64,000 nt of DNA, from assembly GCA_016794465.1 (NCBI GenBank), contig JAEUKA010000036.1, positions 1-64,000 on the forward strand, written 5' to 3'. Source of the DNA: Myxococcales bacterium (GTDB lineage: Bacteria; Myxococcota_A; Polyangia; Palsa-1104; JAEUJZ01). Positions 44,140-53,200 of this stretch are shown piece by piece; within the stretch, counting starts at the first letter, position 1, and every line of letters starts with the position of its first letter. A program made the translations under genes and the position numbers. Under the pieces are notes generated by a model. It did not search any database. It worked only from the letters and a program-made list of their open reading frames with translations, and had not been told where the DNA came from.

Positions 44140-45515
44140 AAGCCAGCGGAGAGGAATCCGGGCAGAGGGCCACTACTGGCATCGCCAAAGCGCCACAGAT
44201 CTTGCTTCATCGCGCGGGCGATCGACACCAGCAAGTCGCCATGACGGCGATATCCATACTGAAGGAGTCGGCCCGTACTCAGTGCGCCACCACCACGCCC
44301 AGCGACGACGAACGGCAGGTTGTCATGACTGTGCGTGTTGCCATCTGAGATCTCGCTGCACAGCACGACCAGCGAATAATCCAGCATCGTCCCATCCCCT
44401 TCCGGCCTCTGCTTGAGCTGATCAATCAGATACGCAAACTGCTGTACCCACCAGCGCCGCTGCGCAAAGTAGTCACGAAACTCGCGCTTGCTGCGATCGT
44501 GACTGGGTCCGTAGTGCGACGCTTGATGGCTCCGCATGTCGAACTTGGGATCGTACATCTCCGTCGCTGGAAAGCGACTCATGATCAGCTCGCTGGTGTG
44601 ATGGGAGGCCTGCACCACGCCTACTTTGGTCAGTCCACACGCCATCGCTTGCACCATCAGATCCAGCTGCGCGCGCAGAATCTTGGGAAAATTTCCGGGG
44701 TCATACAGCGTCGTCTCGGCCAGTCCGCTCGTGTCAATCCGAGGCTCGGAACAGGTCGCCTTTGGCGGCGGCATCATTCCGGGAATTCCTTTGACGCGCC
44801 GCTCGACCTCACGCAGCGCCTCCACATGCAGCTCGAGCTTTTTCTTTTCGACACTCCCAAGCTGACCACGCAGCTCTTCAAGATCCTTCATTGTGGTGTC
44901 GATGACGCTCGTCGCCAGATCATCCTGCGTGCCGCCACCGCCGCCACCACCACCGGAGGGATTGGTCTTCCCAAACAAGCGCTCGAACGCCTTCATCGGA
45001 CTGTCTTCGGGGGTCGCACTCGTCCCAGCGCTGGGATAGGAGACATGCTTGTCTCCGGAAGCGTTGTTGTGATTCGCCATCGCACCCAGATAGACATGCC
45101 GAAACAGGGTTCCAGCACCCGCCGTTCGCGCCAAATACTGGTCGATCGATTCACCGTTTCCACCGTCGACAGCCGTGAGAATCTTCTTGGCGCCACCGGG
45201 ATGGCTACCGCTGTCGGTGGGACCGGATGACAGACCGTTTAGGAACACGCAGTCGTCTTTGAACGTACCTAGACTCTGCAGCTGTTCATTCAGGGAAAAG
45301 CCGCGCTCCGCGCCCATCAAGTGCCACAGGCTCGCGCTGCCATCTGCGGCGGGTCCAGCGACGCCATCTGGGAAGTAGAAAAAGATCACGCGCCGTGCTC
45401 CACCGGATGGAGCAGCCAGCGCACTGCGCATCGAAACGGACAGTCCACCAAGTGGAATCGCCAGCGCTGAAGCGGCAGCCGCACGAAGGAGTGATCGTCG
45501 AGAAAATGCGCTCAT
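44136..45515 (-). CDS. DUF1552 protein, Tat-exported
   Basis: A 459-residue exported protein with a twin-arginine signal (SRRSLLRAAAASALAIP, cleavage near ALA). The VIFFYFPDG, VFLNGLSSG, DQYLA and SHHTSELIMSRF ... HQASHYGP blocks match DUF1552, a family fused or paired with DUF1592 proteins in Planctomycetes and Myxococcota. A nine-glycine stretch lies around residue 195. It overlaps the DUF1592 gene by 4 bases, so the two are made together. The biochemical role is unknown. Confidence 0.9.
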   Translation of the reverse strand: MSAFSRRSLLRAAAASALAIPLGGLSVSMRSALAAPSGGARRVIFFYFPDGVAGPAADGSASLWHLMGAERGFSLNEQLQSLGTFKDDCVFLNGLSSGPTDSGSHPGGAKKILTAVDGGNGESIDQYLARTAGAGTLFRHVYLGAMANHNNASGDKHVSYPSAGTSATPEDSPMKAFERLFGKTNPSGGGGGGGGTQDDLATSVIDTTMKDLEELRGQLGSVEKKKLELHVEALREVERRVKGIPGMMPPPKATCSEPRIDTSGLAETTLYDPGNFPKILRAQLDLMVQAMACGLTKVGVVQASHHTSELIMSRFPATEMYDPKFDMRSHQASHYGPSHDRSKREFRDYFAQRRWWVQQFAYLIDQLKQRPEGDGTMLDYSLVVLCSEISDGNTHSHDNLPFVVAGRGGGALSTGRLLQYGYRRHGDLLVSIARAMKQDLWRFGDASSGPLPGFLSAGF

Positions 45516-47743
45516 GGGAAGCTCCTTAGTGGGCCTTCACTCACAGCGGCCCGGAATAGGAATCCTTCGCTCTCGGTCACGGACAGAATCAGCTCGCGCA
45601 GGTTGTATCCAGAGTCACGAAAGCGACTCTGCAGCTTCCACAATGTGCAGAGATCCTCGGCGACATCTTCTTGGGCGCCCCGGACATAGCGGACTGTCTT
45701 GCGGACAAAGCAGCTGCGCGCTCGATCGGACTCTGCGAGCATCGCGCCCAGCTCCTTCAGGCTGGAATAGGGGGCGTGGGTCAGCGAGCCCAGGGCCTCC
45801 CGATCATTGAGATCTCCGACGCTGTCAATCGGTCGACCGTTCTCTGCTTCCCGCCACTTGCCAATCGCATCGTAGCGCTCAAAGCCAAATCCCAGATCAT
45901 CGATATACTGGTGACAGCTCTTGCAAAACGCGACGCTGGTGTGCTGGCGGAATCGCTCGCGGGTGGTCGCATTGGGATCGACCGCCGGAACTCCGCCCGC
46001 ATTGGGAGGTGGTGGCGGAAGCTCCTCGCAGAGCAGCTGTCTGCGGACAAACAGACCGCGCCGAATCGGTGAGCTCTGATCGGAGTGGGAATAGCTTCCC
46101 AGCACGCTCGCATGACCCAGGACTCCTGAGCGTGGCAGCGGACCATAGGACTGCTTGGACAGCTCACTTGAAACGACTCCGCCGACTCCGTACAGCTTGG
46201 CCAGATCTGCATTGAGGAAAGAATAATCGGCCGTAAACAGCTCCTCAAAGCGCCCACTGCCATCGAACGCCACGTGGGAAAACAGCCGCTGCGTCTCGTC
46301 GGCCATGGCGCTGCGCAGAGTCGCCGAAAACTCGGGATACAGGATCGTACTCTTGTTGTTGGTCAGGATGTCTTCCGCACCCAGATAAGCGAGTCCAAAC
46401 GCACCGATGACCTCACGACTGCGCGGACTTTTCAGCAGCCTCTGCGCTTGCTCTCGAATCGCTGGCCCCGACGAGAGATCCCCACGCGCAGCCGCCGCAA
46501 ACAGCTCCTCGTCCGGCATGCTGCCCCAGAGCAGATACGACAGCGCACTGGCCACTTCATAGGAAGTCAGGAGATAGGTTCCGTCTCCTTGCAGCTCTCC
46601 CACCTCGGAGCGATACAGGAAGTTTGGACTGGTCAGGAGTGCCTGTACTGCCGCAGAGATCCCGTCGGAAAACGTCTTCTGTTTGGCGATCAGCGCTTTG
46701 TACCTGCCAAGCTCTGCATCACGGAGCGGACGACGAAAAGCCCGCAGTCCGAATGACTTCAGAAACTGATCCGCACAGATCTCGGTTCGTCCTCCGCTCG
46801 CATCACAAGGGAGTACCGAAGCCAGGTTGTCGGTGACTTGTTTCGACGCGATGGCGGCTCCTTTGCGGTATCCCTCCAGGTGCTGTTCCGAGACAATTCT
46901 CCCGTCGGAGTGGTTGTCAAAGCCATAGCCCTCTGGCCGCGCATCGGGCGGCAGGTCCGCCGTCAGATCCAGCGGCGCACTCCCCGGCTTGCACGTGACC
47001 GTCAACACCGAGTTCTGTCCCCCAAAGCCATCGGGCATCGAGCGCGGATTGCTCGCATCTGCAATCCAGTCCTTCTCATCCAGCACAAACTTGTAGGAAT
47101 AGGAGCCGGGGTCAAGCGCGCGCACCAGCAGCCAGCGCTTGTCGGTCGCAGAGTACGTTAGGGGCCAGCCCCCCGCTGCGATCGTCCCCGCCCAGCCGTT
47201 GAAGCTGCCCGCGACATGCACCGAGCGGAGCGTCTTGCCCATTGGAGCGTACGAAAACGACGGCAGCGCGCACGGCCCACCACTTTTAGGAAGCAGATCT
47301 TGGAGCGTGTTTTGATATTCCCGTCGGGTCAGTAGCCGCAGTCGCCGCGTTCCCAGGCTCCGCTCTGCACAGGTCGGTGGTCCTGCTTGCATTCCGGCCC
47401 GAATATACGCCGTCAAATATTGCGGACACCGTCCGTTACAACGACCGGGACTGCCGGGCGGCATCCGCTCGCTGATGATCTTGTGCAGCTCTTCATCGCT
47501 CTTGGTGCTCGGAGCCAGCGCCGGGGCCGACACGCCCTGCCCTCTAGTGCCATGACAGACCGAGCACATCTCCACGTAGAGCGCCGCGCCTTTGGCCACC
47601 GCATCGGGATCATGCGCAACGGTGTCGTCAAGCTCCGTGCCAGTGCAGCCCCCTAAAGCCAGCGAAGAAAGCAGCGTGACCGCTACCAAGATTCGGTGCG
47701 ACAGACCGCGCACCGACGACAACAATTGGGCGAGTGTCTTCAC
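45512..47743 (-). CDS. DUF1592-type cytochrome c lipoprotein with CBM48-like insert
   Basis: A 743-residue lipoprotein (lipobox LALGGC). Domains in order: cytochrome c (CSVCH, about 55-60), RLLTRREYQNTLQDLL (DUF1587-type), then an unusual beta insert (about 170-245: VHVAGSFNGWAGTI ... YSYKFVLDEKDWIADASNP) that looks like a CBM48/glycogen-binding domain, then FGLRAFRRPL (DUF1595), LTSPNFLYRSEVG (DUF1592), PIRRGLFVRRQLLCEELPPPP (DUF1588) and a DUF1585 end. The family is thought to be redox-active in the envelope. The start is GTG at 47743. Confidence 0.9.
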   Translation of the reverse strand: MKTLAQLLSSVRGLSHRILVAVTLLSSLALGGCTGTELDDTVAHDPDAVAKGAALYVEMCSVCHGTRGQGVSAPALAPSTKSDEELHKIISERMPPGSPGRCNGRCPQYLTAYIRAGMQAGPPTCAERSLGTRRLRLLTRREYQNTLQDLLPKSGGPCALPSFSYAPMGKTLRSVHVAGSFNGWAGTIAAGGWPLTYSATDKRWLLVRALDPGSYSYKFVLDEKDWIADASNPRSMPDGFGGQNSVLTVTCKPGSAPLDLTADLPPDARPEGYGFDNHSDGRIVSEQHLEGYRKGAAIASKQVTDNLASVLPCDASGGRTEICADQFLKSFGLRAFRRPLRDAELGRYKALIAKQKTFSDGISAAVQALLTSPNFLYRSEVGELQGDGTYLLTSYEVASALSYLLWGSMPDEELFAAAARGDLSSGPAIREQAQRLLKSPRSREVIGAFGLAYLGAEDILTNNKSTILYPEFSATLRSAMADETQRLFSHVAFDGSGRFEELFTADYSFLNADLAKLYGVGGVVSSELSKQSYGPLPRSGVLGHASVLGSYSHSDQSSPIRRGLFVRRQLLCEELPPPPPNAGGVPAVDPNATTRERFRQHTSVAFCKSCHQYIDDLGFGFERYDAIGKWREAENGRPIDSVGDLNDREALGSLTHAPYSSLKELGAMLAESDRARSCFVRKTVRYVRGAQEDVAEDLCTLWKLQSRFRDSGYNLRELILSVTESEGFLFRAAVSEGPLRSFP

Positions 47744-47808
47744 AACCCGGAGCGTACAGGAAGCCGGAAGCAGAAGGACTCCCGTTTGCGAAGAAAAAAC
47801 AGCGGACG

Positions 47809-48336
47809 CTACGGAACGGTGGCGGTCAGGCTGCGGTCACGTCCCGAGTCGGCAGAGTGGCAGCCCTCGCAGGTTGGATTGGCGACGCCGAAGTACGGCA
47901 CATCGGGAAGTCCGGTGGTTTCGTACCAAGTCCACGTCTCTGCCCCCGACCCCGCCCGCGTCTTCACCGCCACTGCATAGCCGTACAGGCTGGGATCTTT
48001 ATACAGCTCCTTTACAGACATCGCACCGACGGTCATTGGGAAGCTACTGCCGCGTCGCGCCTGTAAATACTTGTCGTTAAAGTAGCTGCGGACCCGTCCC
48101 CCATGCGAGCGCACCGAGTCGTGTACTGCCGATTCCTTGGTCCAGGTTAGGTAGCCGCCCTGCTGTAGGAATGCGGTGATTCCGTCCTTCGATGCGGTGA
48201 TGGTCTTGCCATCGTTTCCGACCGGCACAGCGACGGCTTCGGGGTCGGCACCGCTGTCACTCCCACAGCCGCTGAGCCAGGCTCCCAAGACCACGGCGAC
48301 CCCAAGCTGCGGCACTCTGCGGAACGCGCTCTGCAT
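47809..48336 (-). CDS. Cytochrome P460-like lipoprotein
   Basis: A 175-residue lipoprotein (lipobox LSGC). The DSVRSHGGRVRSYFNDKYLQARR and FPMTVGAMSVKELYKD ... YAVAVKTRAGSGAETWTWYET blocks recall cytochrome P460, and CEGCH near the C-terminus is a c-type haem site. P460 proteins bind an unusual haem and oxidise small nitrogen compounds, but most homologues have no known role. AGGAGG overlaps the stop codon of the EutL-like gene, so translation is tightly coupled to it. A DUF1592 gene follows 65 bases later on the same strand. Confidence 0.85.
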   Translation of the reverse strand: MQSAFRRVPQLGVAVVLGAWLSGCGSDSGADPEAVAVPVGNDGKTITASKDGITAFLQQGGYLTWTKESAVHDSVRSHGGRVRSYFNDKYLQARRGSSFPMTVGAMSVKELYKDPSLYGYAVAVKTRAGSGAETWTWYETTGLPDVPYFGVANPTCEGCHSADSGRDRSLTATVP

Positions 48337-48340
48337 ACTT

Positions 48341-48346
48341 CCTCCT
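48341..48346 (-). promoter_or_regulatory. Strong Shine-Dalgarno overlapping eutL-like stop
   Basis: AGGAGG on the minus strand begins within the TAG stop codon of the EutL-like gene and lies 4 bases before the ATG of the P460 gene. Stop, ribosome site and next start fall within 14 bases, which argues that the two products are made as a unit. Confidence 0.8.
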
Positions 48347-49148
48347 ATTTGATCTTTGGTCGTGGGGCGGGAGTCCGTCTGGCCAACAGCTCGCCACTAC
48401 CACGCGCGGACTGCCGAGCAGACAGAGGCGCTTGGGAGACATCGATCACCGCCGCTGCAAACGCCTCTGCGGCTGCTTCACACGCGGACAGAGAGCCCGA
48501 AAGATACGCGCCAGCGAAGTTTGTTTCCGTTGGTGGACCAAAGAACTTGCACAGCTTTACACCGCCCGCTTTTAAGGCTGCATCGACCGCAATCATCGCT
48601 TCCAGCGGAGGCGCAATCAGATACGCTAGCGGCTCTCCGACCGGAACACCGGCCAGCTGCGACAGATAGCGCCCCGTCGCCCGAACGACATGAGGAAAGA
48701 AGCAGAGCGTGCCATCGGAATCGGCGGAATAAAACCACGCTTCATCGGCCAGGGTGCGCTGACAAGCAGCAAGCGCGTGATGCACTTCGTCAATGTCATG
48801 ACTCGCGTAGCAGCCGATCACCTCTCCTGACAGCGGTCCCGAGGCATGCGCAGCGCCAGCGTAAAACGACTTGGCATAGACCACCTCGACCTCGGCGGCC
48901 TTGGTTCCTTCATCCAGTGCGACATACAGCGCGTCATCACTGGTGCAGGTGATAAAGCCCACCGAGCGTCGTCCCGCCGGCAGTCCCAGCGCCTCGGCCA
49001 GCGGCTCAGCGACGGAAGCAATCGTCCGCACCGATAACACCTGTGGCGGAACCGGATGAAGCGAAAAGCGCGCAGGAATGGACGCCACGTGTGACTTCTG
49101 CTGCGCCTGCGCCGCCGGACGGCTCGGTCGGTCAAGTGTGTCAGCCAT
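48345..49148 (-). CDS. eutL: EutL-like bacterial microcompartment shell protein
   Basis: A 267-residue protein with two tandem BMC folds, as in EutL, the trimeric shell protein of the ethanolamine microcompartment. The middle carries close matches to EutL landmarks: SVRTIASV, SDDALYVALDEGTKAAEVEVVY, SFYAGAAHASGPLSGEV, PHVVRATGRYLSQLAGVPVG, AYLIAPPLEAMIAVDAALKAGGV, PPTETNFAGAYLSGS. The SDD and GEV stretches line the pore-side ethanolamine site in EutL. The N-terminal 35 and C-terminal 30 residues are extra, Ala/Pro/Arg-rich. No other eut, pdu or BMC gene is in the window. It heads an operon with a cytochrome P460-like gene, a DUF1592 gene and a DUF1552 gene. Confidence 0.9.
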   Translation of the reverse strand: MADTLDRPSRPAAQAQQKSHVASIPARFSLHPVPPQVLSVRTIASVAEPLAEALGLPAGRRSVGFITCTSDDALYVALDEGTKAAEVEVVYAKSFYAGAAHASGPLSGEVIGCYASHDIDEVHHALAACQRTLADEAWFYSADSDGTLCFFPHVVRATGRYLSQLAGVPVGEPLAYLIAPPLEAMIAVDAALKAGGVKLCKFFGPPTETNFAGAYLSGSLSACEAAAEAFAAAVIDVSQAPLSARQSARGSGELLARRTPAPRPKIK

Positions 49149-49285
49149 ATGCAGCGCCTTATATCACAGGCATCAAAAAACTGAGGCAGGCCATCGCGTC
49201 TGGCGGCATCGCGGCGACACGGGCGCGCCACCAGCCCGTGTGGGCATAGGGATTGCAAAATAGCGTGAGCAGGCTCGGAAACTTC

Positions 49286-50389
49286 ATGTCAACGCGACTC
49301 GCTATCCCCGCTGCGCACGCCTTCACCCGGTCAACCGGCTTGGCGTCGCTCGCTTTTGTGGCGGGACTTTTCCTGACTGGCTCTTGGCCGCAGCTGTGTG
49401 TCGCTCAGCCCGCTGCCGCAGTGCCTGCCCCGCTGCCGCTGTGGAATCAGCTGGAGCAGACGCACAGCGAGCTGTCGCAGCGGGTCACTCAGCGCGAAAC
49501 CAGTCAGCGCGAGCTCAAGCAGCGCGAGGTCGCCCAAGCCAAGCTGGTGGAGCAGATTGAGCAGCTGAAGGCCCAGCCAGCGGGCCCGGTGCGAGATCTG
49601 CGGCTCGACGGACTGCTCGCGCAAGCCAAGGATCGCGCCGATGAGCTGTCGCTGCGATCGACGCAGCTGCAACAGCTGAGCACGCAGCTCTCGATTCAGC
49701 AGCGGAAGCTACTCGGGCTGTGCGATCGGATGCTCGCCGGGGAAGGTGGGGCAGTGGACTCAGGCAAGCGGGTGTTCGTGCTGCGGCTGCGGGCGCAGCT
49801 GAGCGAGCAGCTCTATGCCGATGAGCCAGAGCGACTGCGGACACTGACCCAGTCGAGTGCGGCCTTGGAGAAAAAGTCCGCTCCATCCGACGATCCCCAA
49901 GGGCTGCGCGAGCGGGCGGATCTGCTGCGCGACTCAGCCGACAAGCTGCTGCGGGAGATGCAGCGACTCAAAGAGCGACGAGAGACACTGATCTCCCGAC
50001 AGCGAGTGCGGCAGCGGGCGGCCTCTGTCGATGAAGATCTGTTTGCCGAGCAAGCCACCGCCCGACGAGGTAGCTCGACCTCGTTTGCGACTCGCGCGGA
50101 AGCCAAAGCCGCCGATGCAGCCGTACCGCCACCACTCAGTGGACCGGGCACCCCGATCGGAGCGGCTCCAGCGACAGTAGATCAGCCACGAGACGTAGGC
50201 GCGCTACGGACTTCGCTCGACCCGGCAATGCTCGATCCACTGCTTACGCGCGACGGAACAGTGGATGCAACGGTGCAAGCGGGCGCGCTCCTCCGGGCCG
50301 AGGGAGAGCTTCGCAGCCTCGCCGAGCAGCTTCAGCGTCGCGCCACCCAGCTGGAACAGCAAGCCGCGCAGCTCACCGGCAAAAAGTAA
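49286..50389 (+). CDS. Exported coiled-coil protein
   Basis: A 367-residue exported protein with an uncleaved or cleaved signal (about 15-40, AFVAGLFLTGSWPQLCVAQ) and long Gln/Arg/Leu/Glu heptads (about 50-120, 140-165, 195-245) and again near the end (320-367). The middle (about 260-300) is Ala/Pro-rich. It may be a periplasmic spacer or cell-envelope tether. I chose the ATG at 49286; a TTG at 49253 is in frame. It diverges from the EutL-like gene across a 137-base gap. Family unknown. Confidence 0.65.
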   Translation: MSTRLAIPAAHAFTRSTGLASLAFVAGLFLTGSWPQLCVAQPAAAVPAPLPLWNQLEQTHSELSQRVTQRETSQRELKQREVAQAKLVEQIEQLKAQPAGPVRDLRLDGLLAQAKDRADELSLRSTQLQQLSTQLSIQQRKLLGLCDRMLAGEGGAVDSGKRVFVLRLRAQLSEQLYADEPERLRTLTQSSAALEKKSAPSDDPQGLRERADLLRDSADKLLREMQRLKERRETLISRQRVRQRAASVDEDLFAEQATARRGSSTSFATRAEAKAADAAVPPPLSGPGTPIGAAPATVDQPRDVGALRTSLDPAMLDPLLTRDGTVDATVQAGALLRAEGELRSLAEQLQRRATQLEQQAAQLTGKK

Positions 50390-50522
50390 CGCCAGTCCTT
50401 TCCCAATCCGCAAACGCCCACACGAAATTTGTTGCTGTGTCTGGCTGGTTGGATCTTGGATCATCATCTAACTCCCGCTTTGGGTAGTCGTCCGCTCAAC
50501 TTCTCGCCGCTTCGAGGTCAGC

Positions 50523-52202
50523 ATGTCACGTCGTCTCCACCTCACCACGCTCTCTCTCGGCTTTTTGGTTTCGCTGTCCTGTAACTCGGCTCGCATCAAC
50601 GAAGCGCCTGAGTGTGCCGCTGGTGACACCAGCTGCGACGGCACCACCATCACCAAGCCCCAGCCCAAGCCCATGCCTGGCTCGTCGAAGATTCGCATCG
50701 GTCCCAAGGCGCCGATCGGCTTTGACACCAAGCAAGATGGCTCGTACGGCGTTCAGACGGACAAAGACGGCAACGTCATCCTTGATCCAGCGGGCAAGAT
50801 CGCGACCACCACGCCGGTCATCTGGGTCGCCAACAGCAGCGAGGGCACCGTCTCGAAGATCGACACCCGCAAGATGGTCGAGGTCGCCCGCTACTACACC
50901 TATCCCGGCGGCGGCGCTGACCCCAGCCGCACCACCGTCGGCTTGCAAGGCGATGTGGTCGTCGCCAACCGCGCCTCCACCGGAGGCAACAAAGCCTCCG
51001 CCGTGCGCATCGCCGGCGATCGCGCAAGCTGCATCGATCGCAACGGCAACGGCGTCATCGACACCTCTGACAACAGCATGCCCGGCCAGGCTGCGACCCC
51101 GATTCCGTGGCCGACCGACAAGCCCAACGATCCGCCCGACGAGTGCATCTTGTGGATGACGCCGCTGACGCCCAACTCGTATCCGCGCGCGGCGGGCTAT
51201 AACGCCGGCTTTGCCGAGGGCGACACCTACATCTACATCGGTCTGTACAGCAACCGCCAAGTGGTTCGCCTCGATCAGCGCACGGGAAAGATCCTCAAGA
51301 CCATCGATGTCAGCCCCGCGATGCCTTACGGCTTGGTCATCGACAAGAACGCCGATGTCTGGGTCCGAGGCGCCGAAGGCAGCCTGGCGCGCATTCAGGT
51401 CAGCAAGGCCGATGCGGTCGAGCTCTTCAGCGGCTCACTCGCTCCCCCGTGTCCATACGGGATCGCCGCCGATGCCCGTGGCTACATCTACACCGCCGGC
51501 AGCACCTGCGTGTCACGGCTCGATCCGGTCGCTCGCACCTGGGAAAAGCTCGATCTGCGCAGCTACGGCTCATCCTTTACGCGCGGCCTCGCGCTCGACA
51601 GCAAGAACCAGCTGTGGGTCGCCGACACCAGCGCCGGCATGTTCCACGTCGACGCCTCGGGTCCGATGATGGTCTACAAGGGCAAGACCGCCAACCTGTC
51701 ATCGAACAACGTCGGCGCCGCAATCGACTACGACAACCGCCCGTGGATCATCAGCCAGGCCAACAGCATGGCGTACAAAGTGGACCCGGCTGACTACTCC
51801 ACCCAGTCCATTCGCGTCGGCACCGGCCCATACACCTACAGCGACATGACCGGTTATCAGCTCCGCAATGCCGCCGCTCCAACGGGAGTCTGGCGCTACA
51901 CGGTCCAGGGCTGCGGCGGCAGCAACCGCACCAAGTGGATCAACCTCGACTGGCAGGCGATGGTCGGCAACGGCACCGAGGTCGTCATCAAGCTGCGCTC
52001 TGGCTACACCAAAGAGGAAGTCGCCGCAGCCAAGTGGACCCAAGTCGCCAAGGTTCCCTCTGACATGACGCCGGTATCGCTCGAGATTCCAGCCGCTGCC
52101 GGCCCGATGCTCCAGGTCGAGTTCAGCATGCGCGCCGCCAGTGTCGAGCTGACCCCGATCCTCTCGGGTGTCACCTTCAGCTACGACTGCATCTACGGCT
52201 AG
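50523..52202 (+). CDS. Vgb-like beta-propeller lipoprotein
   Basis: A 559-residue lipoprotein (lipobox LVSLSC). After a Pro/Lys linker come repeated propeller blades with the pattern VIWVANSSEGTVSKIDT, VVRLDQRTGKILKTIDV, PYGLVIDKNADVWVRG, PYGIAADARGYIYTAG and ALDSKNQLWVAD, as in streptogramin-lyase-like (Vgb) propellers. A DRNGNGVIDTSDN run (about 178-190) looks like a calcium-binding dockerin-type loop. A beta-rich C-terminal domain follows. It probably binds a surface ligand; enzymatic activity is not implied. Confidence 0.82.
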   Translation: MSRRLHLTTLSLGFLVSLSCNSARINEAPECAAGDTSCDGTTITKPQPKPMPGSSKIRIGPKAPIGFDTKQDGSYGVQTDKDGNVILDPAGKIATTTPVIWVANSSEGTVSKIDTRKMVEVARYYTYPGGGADPSRTTVGLQGDVVVANRASTGGNKASAVRIAGDRASCIDRNGNGVIDTSDNSMPGQAATPIPWPTDKPNDPPDECILWMTPLTPNSYPRAAGYNAGFAEGDTYIYIGLYSNRQVVRLDQRTGKILKTIDVSPAMPYGLVIDKNADVWVRGAEGSLARIQVSKADAVELFSGSLAPPCPYGIAADARGYIYTAGSTCVSRLDPVARTWEKLDLRSYGSSFTRGLALDSKNQLWVADTSAGMFHVDASGPMMVYKGKTANLSSNNVGAAIDYDNRPWIISQANSMAYKVDPADYSTQSIRVGTGPYTYSDMTGYQLRNAAAPTGVWRYTVQGCGGSNRTKWINLDWQAMVGNGTEVVIKLRSGYTKEEVAAAKWTQVAKVPSDMTPVSLEIPAAAGPMLQVEFSMRAASVELTPILSGVTFSYDCIYG

Positions 52203-52240
52203 CCCACCCCGCCTCTTTCTCCGATTCATCACCTCGCAGG

Positions 52241-52373
52241 AGGGTCTGGACCCTCTTTCACCCATGCACTGCAGGGGATCGGAAGGGTCTGGACCCTAGT
52301 TCACCCATGCAGCACAGGGGGTCGGAAGGGTCTGGACCCTCTTTTGCCCAGGTAATGCAGGGTAGCGTACCTC
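52241..52373. repeat. Three units of the 43-bp repeat, inverted orientation
   Basis: AGGGTCTGGACCCT begins at 52241, 52284 and 52327, exactly 43 bases apart. The sequence between (CACCCATGCACTGCAGGGG, then ATCGGA) is the reverse complement of the unit in the 2.88-3.16 kb array. This shows a dispersed family that keeps its unit length. It lies between two plus-strand genes and may act as a hairpin terminator. Confidence 0.9.
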
Positions 52374-52512
52374 CGCAGACTCTCCCGCCCTGGCGCAAGC
52401 GCCTCGCAGCGCTGCGTAGGTCGTGCCCGCACGAAATTCCACACCCGATCCCCAGGCGTTGCTACTATCTAGCCAGACTGTTGTGTTAAGGCGTGCAGAG
52501 ACGGAGTTTGGG

Positions 52513-53151
52513 ATGCTCTGCGGCGAGCTGCTCGCCGACCTGGAGCGCTATCGGCCAGCCCTGCCGGCGCAGGCTGGTGAGGCGGCGATCTTGGAGCAGC
52601 TGCAAAAGCGCATAGACGTTCGCCTGACCGAGCTCTATCGGGAGTTTCGCGTCGAGGAGTCGGAGAGCAGCCTGGCCCAAGACCAGCAGCTTGCGCTCTA
52701 TAAGCGAGAGGTCGAAGCCGTGCTGCTCCCGCGCTATTCACGGATCGCGCACCTCCAGAACCAGCTGGAACAGGCGCCGCGCCGCGCCGGACAAGGTCGC
52801 GATCTGTACAACCGCCTGAGCTACACCCTCGGCTTCTTCCTCCTTGGCCTGTTTATTGTCTGGGCGCCGTTCATTCCCATCTGGGAGAAGTGGATTCCGT
52901 TTGCGCTGGCGGCTCTGGCACCGCTGCTAAGCCCCTTCCTTCCCGATCTGTATGGCATGTGGCTACAGCAGAAGCATCAGGTCGCGCTGTTCGGTCTGCA
53001 TGAAGACCTCGACAAGCTGGGCAGAGCCCTGCCGCTGCCGACAATCTCCGATTCCAGAGATGGAAGACACCTGATGGAAGGGGTCAAGTCAGCGTCCGCA
53101 CCTGGCAGCGCTGCGGCGGCTCACCGCGCGGCAAGCAAAGAGACTTCCTAA
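52513..53151 (+). CDS. Membrane protein with coiled coil
   Basis: A 212-residue protein. Residues 1-100 are helical and charged; then come two hydrophobic segments (about 107-127 and 135-157) with NRLSYTLGFFLLGLFIVWAPFIP and an outside or cytoplasmic tail rich in Ala and Ser. I chose the ATG at 52513 since GGAG lies 6 bases upstream; a GTG at 52423 is in frame but has no such site. It precedes the SPFH genes in the same direction and may be their partner, but this is not shown. Confidence 0.6.
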   Translation: MLCGELLADLERYRPALPAQAGEAAILEQLQKRIDVRLTELYREFRVEESESSLAQDQQLALYKREVEAVLLPRYSRIAHLQNQLEQAPRRAGQGRDLYNRLSYTLGFFLLGLFIVWAPFIPIWEKWIPFALAALAPLLSPFLPDLYGMWLQQKHQVALFGLHEDLDKLGRALPLPTISDSRDGRHLMEGVKSASAPGSAAAAHRAASKETS

Positions 53152-53200
53152 CGGCTTCATATTTCTTGGGATTCCTTCCTTCACCCAATCAGGAGTCAGC

